Shown: one piece after another, positions 32,528-45,300 of the stretch
How positions within the stretch are numbered: position 1 is the stretch's first letter
How the letters are laid out: each line of letters opens with the position of its first letter
Source of the DNA: Heterodera schachtii
Taxonomy: Eukaryota > Nematoda > Chromadorea > Rhabditida > Heteroderidae
Assembly: GCA_023374025.1 (NCBI GenBank)
Contig: SIJG01000012.1
Location: 1,522,492 to 1,586,491 of the forward strand
Direction: 5' to 3'
Length of the DNA: 64,000 nucleotides
Program-made: the position numbers and the translations under genes
The notes under the pieces: generated by a model
Seen by the model: only the letters and a program-made list of their open reading frames with translations
The model's database searches: none
What the model was told of the DNA's origin: nothing

Positions 32528-35500
32528 ATGAAATATATTTTATTCCTTTTTGCATATTTTTACATTATATCTATAGCACTATCAGTGGCGGATGATGATT
32601 TGTTTGAGGAGGTTTAAACCTAAAAAAAAATAATAAAAATTTTGGTATTTTTTAGCTTTCTCTCACTGGTCAGTCAAACCGAGAAGGATTGAAAAATGCT
32701 GAAGAGAAGCCAAGTGAAATAGATGAAAATGGGCTGAAAAATCATAAAGGAAAAAAGAAATGTATGATATTTTTAGCACTTTTAAAATTTAATTAACAAA
32801 AGAAAAGAGTCGGCACCGGTTTCAAAATTATAAAAGATAGAAAATTAAATTAAATTTAAAAAATTTAGCGGTAAAAATATTTTCCAAGGAAGAAAAACTA
32901 GAATTGCTTAAGAAATTTCAAAAAAGAAAGAAGGAATTCAAAATGAATGACCAAATAAATACATTTAATAGAATGGAAGCAGCAATTGCTAAGGAATTTG
33001 ATGTTAACATAAGAATGCTAAACGAATGGAAAAAAGAATTCGGCTTAACAAGTAAAAATTTAAATGTTTTTCAAAGAAAAATTTCCTAATTTTAATTTAG
33101 GAACATTTTTTAATTATTCAAAAGAACAGAAATTAGAATTGCTAAAGGAATTTCAAAAAAGAAAAAATGAATTCACGAGAAATGACCAAATTAACACAGT
33201 CCATAAAATAGAAGAAGTAATTGCAAGGGAATTGGGAATCTGTCGGCGGACATTAAACCAATGGAAAAAAGAATTTGGCTTAACAAGTAAATTTAAATTC
33301 AACACTAATTTAGGGGTCGAAAACTGATATATTAATATTTTAACCATTTCTTTAATTTACATAAATTTAGAAAGGATGATTATTTATTCAGCGGACGAAA
33401 AACTCAAATTGCTTGAGCAATTCCAAAAAATCAGAAATGCATTACAAAAAAATGGAATTACGAATATATGTGCTAAAATAGAAAATAAAATTGCAAAGAA
33501 AATAGGCGTTGAGCGACAAAAGATAAAGCGATGGGAAAAACGGCTTTTCATAGCAAGTAATCTTTCATCCATTTAAATCTGTGAAAAGGTTATACAATTT
33601 CTAAAATTTAAAAAAAACCGAAATTGCCGGTTTCAAAACACTCCTATTGTGAAACCTTGGTTATCAAGAAAATAATTAAGGAAACTGAATTTGGAAAAAA
33701 CTATCATTTTCAGCATTAAAAGACCAGAATGGACAGGAAAATAAAGAACCGGAGCTTAACGCAGAATTTAGTAACGAAAACGGTCAAGCATCATTTGTCC
33801 AAAGACAGAACCACTTAAACTTTGAAGAAAATTCAACGCCAAATCCGTCATCGATTTCGCAACCCATTTCATCTGATTCGTCACTGAAGAATGAGCGTCA
33901 CGAAAAATTGGTCAGTCTTGTTTCTTTTTGGACTCCAGATATCGCACAGATTTTGTTTTTTAGAATATTTCGGAGGAATTGGATCAAAGCAATTTTATTG
34001 GCGGAAGATATCCAAAACGAAACTGCAGTCAAAGAGTAAAAGATAAAACAGATCAAGAACACAATACCGAACAGCCAACCAGTAGTAGTATACTGTATCC
34101 AATTGACGAATATATTAGTGCTAATGAATTTGTGCATGACGACACAATACGTGCAATGAAATTTAGTGGTGGGATGTTTGCATCTTATTAATAAATTTTT
34201 GCGCTAGTTAAAAAGTGGTGCACTTTGAATTTTATTAAAAACCAAGGAAGGGTAATAAGCCCTTTTGTTTTGCAATTTTATAAATTCGTTTGTGAGTTTT
34301 ATTTTTTTCGAATTCGCGTTGGGATTAGGAATTAATGAAAAACTGATGTTAGATTCGTGCTCAACTACCCCGAAGCACTTCTAAAAAATTTCCACAATTT
34401 AATGAAAACAAAAAATTTTGCTTTTGGATAAAATTCAAATAATTCCAATTTTTAAATAATTTTAATTTTATAGAATTTACAATGGAATACGTTAGGAAAT
34501 CTGGCTTGCTTCATCCGCTTTTATTTAATGATCCTCCTGAAAAGTTGGGAATGAGGTTTTAATAGAAATTTTTCTGTGAAATTAAATTTTGCATTTTAAG
34601 GATGCCGAATCCTCAAGAGTTTAGCATTTCGGATGTTCTCGGTGGGTTATTCGTTGTTGTTTATTAAATCAGAAACTTAATTTATATTTCAGAGCTAGTT
34701 GGTGGTGAAAGACGAATTGAAGTTTTCGATGTACACACTCAACAGGGTAAAAATATGCGACTGAAAGAGTTTGTCAAATATTTCAGGTGAATAATACTTA
34801 TGGTTGTGATACTGTATGAAAAATGGACGAAAAACACTATTTTTATTGCTTAATTGTTTATCAAATACTATTTCGGAATATTGTAAATATAAATACCAAC
34901 CCTAATTAATATAACTTGTTGATCAGGGGAATGGAAATTATCCAATCATCAGATTTTTTGTTTCAGACAAAGTCCTTCAAGGCGTAAAAATTTGTTGAAT
35001 TCGCTCTCACTCGAAATCTCTGACACAAAATTGTCAGAACAGGTTTTTAAATGATTTTTAATTATACATTTTGGTTATTTAGGTGATAGCGCCGGGTTTT
35101 GTAAGAAGAATTGATTGGATTGACAATGTGTGGCCAAAAGAACTTTTGGCACGTCAGAAAAACCTACTAAAAAAGAGTCGTTGGGCACGAAGCAACGATT
35201 TTTCCACTTACCCAAAAGTGCAAAAGTTTGTAAAATTTAAAATATATTTTTATGCTTTTTTAATTTAAGATATTGCCTGATGAGCGTTGCTAATTGCTTT
35301 ACAGACTTTCATATTGGTGCGGTATGAAGAACTTTTTTTAAATAAATTTTGCTACATTTGTAGAACATAAAGTAACTCTCCCGGTGGGAGCACGAACACA
35401 CAATACCTTTTCCATGCCTCATAAAATCCATTTATTTAAGATTTTGGCGGATCATCAGTCTGGTACCATGTTCTCAAGGGCGAAAAAGTTAGTGACGGAT

Positions 35501-38283
35501 TAGAAAAATTTGAATAAAATTTATGATCAATCTTAGAATTATCTTTCATAAATCCAACCTAAAACAAATTTTCAAAATTGGCGCTCTTCTCTCGTTCCAC
35601 TCTCATCGTATAATTCAGTTCCACAACAAATTTTAGATTTTTTGGCTAATTGAACCGACTGAGGAAAACTTTAAACTTTATGAACAATGGTTTCTGGCCG
35701 GGAACCAAGACTCAAAATTCCTTGGCAAATTGACCAAATGTTCACGTGTTCGACTCGGTCAAGGAGAAACGCTTATTATACCATCTGGTGAATTAAAATT
35801 TAAACATAGATTTTGTCCACAAATGGTCTGGGAGTTTGCTGAGTTTCAATCACGGTTCTAAAGCACTTTGTGTACTCCATGGAAAATTTTATGAGTCTAA
35901 TTAATTAAGTTCTTTTATACAAAACTGCGTTTATGTTCAAATAAACACTGCTTTTGGTATCACGCTAAAGCGAAAAGTCTAAGGTATGAGCCTGCCAATG
36001 ACATTCATTACCTTTAGGATGGATTCACAGTGTTTACACACCGGTGGATTCAATCGTTTTTGGTGGCAATTTCCTGCATAGTTACGCAATTTCGACCCAA
36101 ATTCGGGTTTCAACATTGGAAGACAACATCAAAGTGATTTACATTAATTTTTGATAATTATGGGCCTGTTCGTTACCAAAAAATGCTTGTAATGATGTGT
36201 GGTCCCTGACACTTTTCGATACCAAGTCTTGACTTCGAAACTATCGTGTGAACAAGTCCAAGAAACTTTTTTTTTACAAAATTAAAATTATTTTTTATCT
36301 AATGTGCTAGGCATCCGATACTTATCTAACTCAATATCTCAAAATATTTTGCTAAATCTTTCCATAAATCCACAAAACGTTCTTTTTCAATGTAGATTTT
36401 AAAAAAAGATGAAGTGAAAAGCACAAATCCTTGGACCATCCCTTGGTGCTGGGTCGTACCATTAAATTTTTATTTTTTTATTACAGCGTGGTCAAAAGTA
36501 TCGCTTCCCCCATTTCAAACAAATATTTTGGTGTTTCATTGCTCAAATTGTGCGCAAATGTACACATCGTCTGTACCACAAAAAGCTGTCAGAAGAAGCG
36601 CACAATGTTGATGGCCTGAATTTGGTGCAGGTCATTGATGAAAGGATGGTCAGTAGCCTTTTTTTTTGGTTACTCGACATTTTAACGGACATTTGCGCCC
36701 GGACCATTTGCGCCCCGGACATATGCGCCCCGGACCATTTGCGCCACGGGCATATGCACCCCTGACCACTTGCGCCCCGGACCATTTGCGCCACGGGCAT
36801 ATGCACCCCTGACCACGTGCGCCCCGGACCCTTTTATGCCCCGGAAATTTGTGTCCTTCAGTGATATATATTTTAATTTTTTCCGTATTTATGATTGACA
36901 AAAAATATTTGTAACAGTTATGGGCTAAAACGGCTAGCCAGACTAAACCGACCCCCTGACTATAACGGCCAGACTAAACTGTCCCGGTCCGTTCTATCTC
37001 AGATGGCCTAAACTGCATTAGTGAACCAATTTTGACCTACGCGCAAATGTCTATAGCGCATATTTCCGAGGCGCAAATGTCTAGGCATGTTTTGTTGGTA
37101 TCTTTTTTATTAAAAAAAGCAAGGCACGTTTATTTGACATTTAAAAAAAGTTTATCCATAAATCATTTTCAATTTCAACTTTTAAAATTAATCCAAAAGG
37201 ATGACCATATGGAAAACAATGGCCCCCAGCTGAATTTGGATGGCGAAGAAATTTGTTACGACGAATTGTTGGGAAACGCAATTGATGTGAGGAAAATTTA
37301 TAGCAATTAAGGCCCAAAATACAATATTAAATGCAATTTCACAGAATGAGTCAAAAAATTCGGAAACTGAAATTTATTATTTATTTATGCTTATTAAAAA
37401 TTGCTTTTAGGGCTCTTATACATTTAACCCGATTCAATCAGTCTACGACAATAAAGACAAGGCGAAATTTACTCCTACCAAAAACTACAATATTGGTAAG
37501 CACAAATTGTTTGGATTTTTTTAACAAACAATTTTCATTTGATAGTATGTAAAAATCGGTGAAAGAATTTAAAAATATAATTTCTTTTTTTGGTCTCGGA
37601 GAAATGATGCATCAGCGAATTTCCCGAGACTTTTCTCTATTCGAGGCCGAGATTTTTTAAAAAAGATTTTGTGTGTACTTAAAAATCGAATTAAACTCCC
37701 AATAAATTTAAAAAAGCATTTTTTTAGGCTCCCTGAGAAATTTTTTGGTCTATTTTGAATTCGATTAGCAATTTTTTTGATAGCCAAGAATCTCAGAGCG
37801 TCTCTAATTTAGGGGGGGGGGGCGGTACGTATTTTAAAAAATACGGTAATCCCAATTGCTCTAGATTTCCTTCGTTCCATTCCACCGCTGATTATCAGTG
37901 GGCTTCCACCGCTGCTCAACTATGCTAAGCGATTGTTGAAGTTGAAGCAACCCGAAGTGATCGAGGGCATCACTCGACCTCACCATTTGGTGAAAGAGTT
38001 TCAGGTTGGTCGGCAAAAGCCTTTTTTTGTGCCATTGTTTAATGGGTACTAATTGAGTTTGGGTCACCCCCATTTTTCATCATCTTTAAAAAATTGTATA
38101 ATTTTTTTATTGTCCATTTACATTATTGATCTAAAAAGTGAATTTTGGCAAATAAAACTTTGTTAATTGGCAAAAAGTGGGATCCAAATCCGATTAGTAT
38201 CGTTTTTAATGTTATGCAACCTCCACCATGTTAAGGAACTTGTGGAGAAAATGCGACAACTTGGCCTGCGTGATGATAAGTGA
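32528..38283 (+). CDS. Gene A: secreted HTH-array / JmjC (KDM7-type) protein, 821 aa
   Basis: 21 exons: 32528-32611, 32656-32761, 32869-33051, 33101-33286, 33371-33556, 33714-33910, 33964-34168, 34474-34555, 34601-34641, 34693-34786, 34967-35042, 35083-35225, 35270-35316, 35441-35487, 35637-35787, 36018-36133, 36487-36648, 37200-37286, 37411-37495, 37865-38004, 38236-38283. Every phase agrees. Residues 1 to about 22 are a signal peptide ([17 protein letters not shown], then acidic DDDLFEE). Residues about 64-248 are three HTH modules. A Ser/Asn-rich linker and a basic [15 protein letters not shown] follow. From about residue 385 it reads as the PHF8/KDM7 JmjC domain: [62 protein letters not shown], then [15 protein letters not shown] and FGGNFLHSY. 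The Fe(II) ligands H-x-D (FHIDF) and the distal H (GWIH) are present. No PHD finger is visible. KDM7 enzymes remove methyl groups from histone H3 lysines. Secretion and host targeting are inference. Confidence 0.85.
32869..33556 (+). other. Three tandem HTH-module exons of gene A
   Basis: Exons of 183, 186 and 186 bp, each starting and ending in phase 1, each encoding one module of the pattern [15 protein letters not shown], then a polar link, then a helix IA-ELG, a turn and a recognition-like helix ending WKKEFGL. The W-K-K-E block is constant except in module 3 (WEKRLFI). This resembles transposase or psq-type homeodomain-like HTH folds, by pattern only. Modules 2 and 3 are near-identical to the last two of gene B. 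Confidence 0.8.
35860..35990. repeat. Decayed hAT-like MITE in a gene A intron
   Basis: CTAAAGCACTTTGTGTACTCC, TTTTATGAGTCTAATTAATT and CTTTTATACAAAACTGCGTT follow the order of the left arm of 25939-26194. The matching position in gene B (about 46155) lacks most of it, so it inserted after, or was lost since, the duplication. Confidence 0.55.
36665..37095. mobile_element. Foldback with gcgccccggaccatt words, gene A copy
   Basis: The left arm (36680-36850) is about 9 words such as GGACCATTTGCGCCCCGG; the right arm (37038-37090) has inverted words GGCGCAAATGTCTA. The centre contains GGCTAGCCAGACTAAACCGA. It lies in the intron between exons 17 and 18. The same element sits in the same intron of gene B (47846-48695) with a longer left arm. 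Confidence 0.7.
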
Positions 38284-38552
38284 TTTTGAAGGAGTTTTCA
38301 AAGGCTTGCTTTTTGAGAAATTAATTTCTATTCAGTGTATTTGTCAGTTTTAAGTAATTCATTCTTAAATGCAATGACACTTTAATTTTTTTGTTTGTTC
38401 CTTTGTATATGTATAAAAATGCTTGATTGGTGCACATTATGGTGATTTATTAAAAAGCATAATCTTACGCAGTAATATTATAAACTCAGCAGTTTTTAAA
38501 AACCAAAAAAGTAAAGGGATGGATAAAAAATAATTATATCATTTTATTCTGC

Positions 38553-38762
38553 TTAAAATGTATCGAGCGCAAAATCTGGGTGGGGAGGAGTTTCATTGTC
38601 AGCATCTTCAGCGCTTGCTGCCGAGATGCGCCAATCAAATGCTGTCACTATGTTCGGGATACGGTATTTACAAAATTGTGACGCACTTGTGCCGCCATTC
38701 TTCCCGCATGGGACCAACCAAAGTTGCAGAAGAGCCAGAAGAAAAAAGAGTTGGATTTTCAT
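38553..38762 (-). CDS. Small secreted protein, 69 aa
   Basis: Minus-strand frame starting MKIQLFFLLALLQLWLVPC, a strong signal peptide with a likely cut near GKNGG, followed by a short mature part (QFCKYRIPNIVTAFDWRIS, then an acidic, Pro-containing end). Two cysteines. It is convergent with the end of gene A (38283). Its upstream flank (TTTTCGCTTCTGATCATTTTAAGC on plus, in part) recurs at two other minus-strand places. Function unknown; further exons are possible. Confidence 0.45.
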   Translation of the reverse strand: MKIQLFFLLALLQLWLVPCGKNGGTSASQFCKYRIPNIVTAFDWRISAASAEDADNETPPHPDFALDTF

Positions 38763-39377
38763 TTTTATGTTTAATGCTCTTTTCGCTTCTGATCATTTTA
38801 AGCTAATAATTGCCATTCATTTTATTCTTTATAACAAATTTAAAATTTAAATAAAGTTTTAAACAAAAAAATTACTAAAATTAACAGAAAAAATTTATTT
38901 TTTTTTTTAAATAAAAGCAATTGCTCCTTTTATTACCAAATGTCATTATTTTTTTCGCCATCTTTTTTGTACTTTACTTCACAATAACTCTCATAAATGG
39001 AAAATGCGATTTTTAGGATAGTTTTTATCTTGTTTTTTCAGCCCGACAGCGCTGTATGCGCGCTTTTTTTAATATTCAAATAAATCAAAAAAATTTTCTC
39101 AAAAAATTTCAAATCAAAATGTTTTTTTAGCTAGAAAACTTTTATTTTAATGACAAAAATTTATTTTAATATATTCGGGAATAGTGAAAATTTATTTAAG
39201 ATACATTCAATTACTTTTTTTCAAGAAAATTTTATCGATTGATGGTTATTGAATTGGGAGTTTCCTTTTCATTTGCCAACAAAAAATATATAAAAATTAT
39301 TTTGCTTATATTTTATTTGCATTTATATTCTAATTGCATTATTTTATAATAAAATATAATTTAAAATTTAGTTAAGA

Positions 39378-42300
39378 ATGAAATATATTTTATTCCTTTT
39401 TATATATTTTTACATTATATCGATCGCATTATCAGTGCCAGATGATGATCAGTTTGAAGAGGTTTAAACCTAAAAAATAATAATTTTTTACTTTTTTTAG
39501 CTTTCTCTCACTGATCAGTCAAACCAAGGGGAACATAAAAGTTCTGAAGAGAAACCAAATGAAATAGATGAAAAGGGACTGAATAAAGGTATATTATTTT
39601 TGGCGTTTTTAAAATTGAACTAACGAAAGGAAAGATTCGGCACCGATTCAAAGTTTTATAAATGATCGAAAAATTTAATTTAATTTAAAAATTTTTAGCG
39701 GTAAAAATATATTCCAAGGAAGAAAAACTAGAATTGCTTAAGAAATTCCAAAAAAGAAAAAACGAATTCAAAATGGATGACCAAATAAATACATTTAATC
39801 GAATGGAAGCAGCAATTGCTAAGGAATTTGGTGTTAGCAAAAAAACGATATATGAATGGAAAAAAGAGCTTGGCTTAACAAGTAAATTAAAAGTTTTTCA
39901 AAAAAGTTTCATATTTTAATTTAGGAAAATGCATTTCTTATTCAAAAGAACAGAAATTAGAATTAGTAAAGGAATTCCAAAAAAGAAAAAACAAATTCAC
40001 CAGAAACGAAGAAGTTCATACAGCTCGTAAAATTGAAGAAGTTATTGCAAGGGAATTGGGCATCAGTCGCCGCTCAATAATCAGATGGAAAAAAGAACTG
40101 GGGATATCAGGTGATTAGAATAATTTTAATATACAATTCAAAGATTTATATTTTAGATAAAAAAATTTATTCAAGGGAAGAAAAACTCGAAGTGATTTTG
40201 CAATTTCATAAAAGAAAGATTGAATTTAAAAAGGATGAAGTTTTAAATTCATACAAGCAAATTGACCGGGCAATTAGAAGGGAATTAGGCGTAAGCCAAA
40301 GAAAATTATACAAATGGAAAAAGGAACTTGGGCTATCAAGTAAGAATCATTTTAATATTCTATCATTATTTATAAATAAATTTTAAAGAAGAACAATTGT
40401 TGGAGCTAATCCAAGAAAGAATGAATGAATTTGAAAAAGATGAAAATCCGAATGAATTTAACAATGCCGAAGATGGAATTGTTGAAGAAATGGATATTTG
40501 TCATGTCAAAAAAGGTGATTTTAAATGCTGCAAAATAAATAATAAAATATTTTAAGAGAGCAAAATTTATTCAATTAAAGAAAAACTAGATTGAGTTGCT
40601 AGTGCAATTCCAAAAACCGAAAATTGCTTTTACTTTGGAGTTTTTGAGATGCAAAAACAAAAGAAAAAATTAATATTTTTGACATTAAAAAATATTTTAA
40701 AAATTTGCTACTGGTGGGGAGGGAGGGAGGCGGGAGCCGACTTTGCCAAAGCGGCAAAATCAACAGTTGGAAAAACAACTCGGGCTATTAGGTGCTAGAA
40801 TCATTTTAATTATTATTATTCAATTAAAAGATTTATATTTTAGAGAAAAAAATTTATTCAAATGAAGAAAAAGTCGAATTGCTTAAGCAATTTCAAAAAA
40901 AAATGATTGAATTTAAAAAGCATGAAAATTTAAATTCATACGATCAAATTGTCCAAGCAATTGCAAGGGAATTAGGCATAAGCCGAAAAAATATATACAA
41001 ATGGAAAAAAGAACTTGGGCTATCAAGTAATTAATTTTAGTCATTAAATTATTCTATTATTCTATCAAATACTCATAAATAGTGTTATAAATTATATGGA
41101 CTAAAAAACGCCAAATATGGACACAAAATATGGCCTAAAAAAGCCCAAAATATGGACTAAAAAGCTCAAAAATGGCCAAATATGGACCAAAATATGGACG
41201 AAAAACTGCCAAAATATATGTTTTAAACCCTAAAAAATTCCGAAAATGTATTTATCTTCAATATTTGCTAAAACAGATTTAAAAATAAGCTAAAAACTGC
41301 CAAAAATAACATTTAAAAATGCCAATTTTTATAAAATTCTAGCTTCACAATTGCAAATCAAATACATCTCAAAATTTTTGTAATAATCTCATTCTGTTTT
41401 CAGCGAAAATTTTTTAAATTTTCCAAAAAGTCGTTCTTTAGGGGTGGATTTTTCGCTTTTTTTTTTGCATTTTTCTAGTGAAAATTTGCCAAAAATAGCC
41501 AAAATATGGACTAAAAATGGAAAAATGTCGAAATATGGATTTATTCCCAAAAACCCACAAAATATGGACTACTCATAAATAAATTTTGTAGAGGATGATT
41601 TGCTGAAGCTAATCCAAGAAAAAACGAATGAATTTGAAAAAAACGAAGATGGAATTGAAGAGGAAATTGCTCCCTTTCATAACAAGAAAGGTTATTTTAA
41701 ATGCTCTAAAAGAAATAATAAATTATTTTTAGAGAGCAAAATTTATTCAACTAAAGAAAAATTAGAATTGGTAGAGCAATTCCAAAAAGAGAAAAATGCA
41801 TCCAAAAAGAATCACGAATTAAATACATGGCACAAAATTGAAGACGTAATTGCAAAGAAATTAGGCACCTCTCGAACTGTGATTTACAAATGGAAGAAAG
41901 AATTTGGATTATCAGGGCTACCAAGTAATTCGAAAGAATTTAATAAGTATTTATATCAAATATTTATTAAAAGTCTTATTATTAAATTAAATTATTTAAA
42001 GCACAGCAATTGATGAACCGAATCCAAGAAAAAATGAATGAATTTGAAACAGATGAAAACCCGAATGATTTTAACAAAAACCATGGAAATCTTGATAAAT
42101 TTAACAATGTCGAAGAAGGAATCGAAGCAAATCAAATTGGCACCTGTAATAATTTTGAGAAAAAATATTATTCCAGGGAAGAAAAATTAGAATTGCTAAA
42201 GAAATTCCAAAAAAGGAAGAATGCCTCCACAAAGGATGAACAATTAAATACATGGCAAAAAATAGAAGACAAAATTGCAACGGAATTGGGCATCACCCGA

Positions 42301-45300
42301 ACAATGGTCTATGAATGGAAGAAAGAATTTGGACTTTCAAGTAAAAATTTAGATTAGACAAAACAGCAGACTCGCTCATCAGTTAGGCCGTCACGCGGTT
42401 GGGCTGGCATGTTTGGGCCCCAGCATGTTTTTCCACTATAAATTTTTAAATTTTCAACCAAATCAAACAATCTTGGTGACATTCAAGTGCTCTTTACATG
42501 CTCTATTAGTCATACGAAAAGCAAAAAGATTTACTAGCATATAAAAGAAAATAAGAACAAATTTCAATTGACTTTTTTTTTGCAATTTTCATGTTATAAC
42601 TTTTTTTTAACAATTGATTGTATAAATGCGAAGCAATAGCTTTGAAATAGATTCTCAATATGTTAAGTTTTCGAATGATCCCGAGATTGTTGGATTTGGT
42701 GAACAATGAAAAAAGTTCTAGTGCAAAAACATGCAGGGGCCCAAACGTGCCGGCCCAACGGAGGTAAACCGCAAAACAGAGCACTAACTAGTACAGGACA
42801 TAAAGTTAAAATTATAAATTAAATTTATTTTTAAAATTAACAAATTCAATTTGTTTTAGAGAGAAATCTTTGTTATCCCAAGGAAGAAAACTTAGAAATA
42901 TTTGAGCAGTTGAATAATGATGAGATATTTGGGTATGACAAAACAGAGGATGAAGCAGAAAATGAATTGGGCGCTGACCAAATTTCGCAAAGCAATTGGA
43001 AGAATGCATTTGGATTAAAAAGTAAGTATATTTATTGGTTTCGTTATTCATGGTTATCAAATATGCTTACATTTGAATATAAATTTATTTTTATTTTATT
43101 TGTTATTGTTTTAGAGAGAAAAATGTATTCCAAGGAAGAAAAATATGAATTGCTTGAGCAATTCAGAAAAAGAAAAAACGAATTCAAAATGGATGACCAA
43201 ATAAAAACATTTAATAGAATGGAATCAGCAATTGCAAAGGAATTTGGTGTTAGCATGAAAATGATAAAGGAATGGAAAAGAGAGTTCGGCTTAACAAGTA
43301 AATTAAGTTTTTCAAAAAATATTCTTATTTTAATTTAGGAAAATACATTAATTATTCAAAGGCACAGAAATTAGAATTGCTAAAGGAATTTCAAAAAAGA
43401 AAAAATGAATTCATCAGAAATGAAGAAGTTAATACAGCTCGTAAAATTGAAGAAGTAATTGCAAGGGAATTGGGAATCTGTCGGCGGACATTAAACCAAT
43501 GGAAAAAAGAATTTGGCTTAACAAGTAAATTTAAATTCAACACTAATTTAGGGGTCGAAAACTGATATATTAATATTTTAACCATTTGTTTAATTTACAT
43601 AAATTTAGAAAGGATGATTATTTATTCAACGGAGGAAAAACTCAAACTGCTTGAGCAATTCCAAAGAATCAGAAATGAATTAGAAAAAAATGGGATTACA
43701 AATATTTGTGTTAAAATCGAAAATAAAATTGCAAAGAAAATAGGCGTTGAGCGTAGAAAGATAAAAGGGTGGGAAAAGCGGCTTTTCATAGCAAGTAATC
43801 TTTCATCCATTTAAATCTGTGAAAAGGTTATACAATTTCTAAAATTTAAAAAAAACCGAAATTGCCGGTTTCAAAACACTACTATTGTGAAACCTTGGTT
43901 ATCAAGAAAATAATTAAGGAAACTGAATTTGGAAAAAACTATCATTTTCAGCATTAAAAGACCAGAATGGACAGGAAAATAAAGAACCGGAGCTTAACGC
44001 AGAATTTAGTAACGAAAACGGTCAAGCATCATTTGTCCAAAGACAGAACCACTTAAACTTTGAAGAAAATTCAACGCCAAATCCGTCATCGATTTCGCAA
44101 CCCATTTCATCTGATTCGTCACTGAAGAATGAGCGTCACGAAAAATTGGTCAGTCTTGTTTCTTTTTGGACTCCAGATTTTATACCGATTTTGATTTTTA
44201 GAATGTTTCGGCGGAATTGGATCAAAGCAATTTTATTGGCGGAAGATATCCAAAACGAAACTGTAAACAAAGAATAAAAGACACTGTTGTTCAAGAAGAC
44301 AAGGCAGAACAGCAGCCAACCAGTAGCCTACTGTATCCAATTGACGAATATATTAGTGCTAATGAGTTTGAGCATGACGACACAATACATGCAATGAAAA
44401 TTAGTGGTGGGATATTTCGCATTTTATTGATACATTTTTGCGCTCGTTAAAAAGTGGCGCACTTTGAATTTTATTAAAGACCAAAGAAGGTTAAGCCCTT
44501 TTGCTTTGCAATTTTTTAAATTCGTTTGTGAATTTTGCTTTTTGTAATTCGCGTTGGGATTAGGATTAGTGAAAACTGATGTCAAATTCGTGCTCAATTA
44601 TCCCGAAGCAAACCTAAAAATTTCCACAACTTAATTCGACAAAATAATTTTGCAAACCAACAGCCTCCCGTCTCCCCTTTGTTTTTGAATAAAATTCAAT
44701 AACCACTTTTTAAATTATTTCAATTTTTTATTATAGAATTTACAATGGAGTATGTTATGGAATCTGGTTTGCTTCATCCACTTTTGTTTAACGAACCTCC
44801 TGAAAAATTGGGAATGAGGTTTTAAAGAAAAATTTTGTGAAAAATATTTTACTTTTTAAGAATGCCGAATCCGCAAGAGTTTAGCATTTTGGATGTTCTC
44901 GGTAATTTTATTCCTTTTTCTTATTAAATAGAAAATTTAAAATAAATTTCAGAGCTTGTTGGTGGCGAAAGGCGAATTGAAGTTTTCGATGTACACACTC
45001 AGCAGGGTAAAAATATGCGACTGAAAGAATTTGTCAAATATTTCAGGTAAATAATGGTTATGGTTGGGATTAGGTATGAGAAATTTCACGAAAACAACAT
45101 TTTTAGCTGAAAATATTTTGTTTTAACGTAAATAAATACATAAATATAAAAATATTTTCGGATTGCATAACTAAATAAATTATTTGTTTTTTTATCAAAT
45201 TTTTAATTCTAAATTTCTCATTTTTCCTTAACACCTTCTTAACGTCATAGTTTGGCATTTTTGCTTAACTTAATTTTTTTATTTAAATACTCGCGATTTG

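Larger units (their letters stand above)
39699..43794 (+). other. HTH-module exon array of gene B (9 intact, 1 degenerate, 1 dead)
   Basis: Modules at 39699, 39925, 40157, 40844, 41733, 42002 (fused to its linker), 43115, 43339 and 43609 are intact, all in phase 1-1 exons. 42860-43021 is degenerate (keeps [10 protein letters not shown]). About 40555-40640 is dead, with an in-frame TGA after KEKLD. Acidic linker exons (LIQE-MNEFE-DE-P) precede three units, suggesting a larger linker-plus-module duplication unit. Recognition-helix stretches vary: [80 protein letters not shown] and [10 protein letters not shown]. Confidence 0.8.

Noticed and set aside
40553..40800. An additional working HTH exon in gene B
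   Set aside because: An in-frame TGA follows KEKLD and the rest does not align with the module; treated as a dead module.
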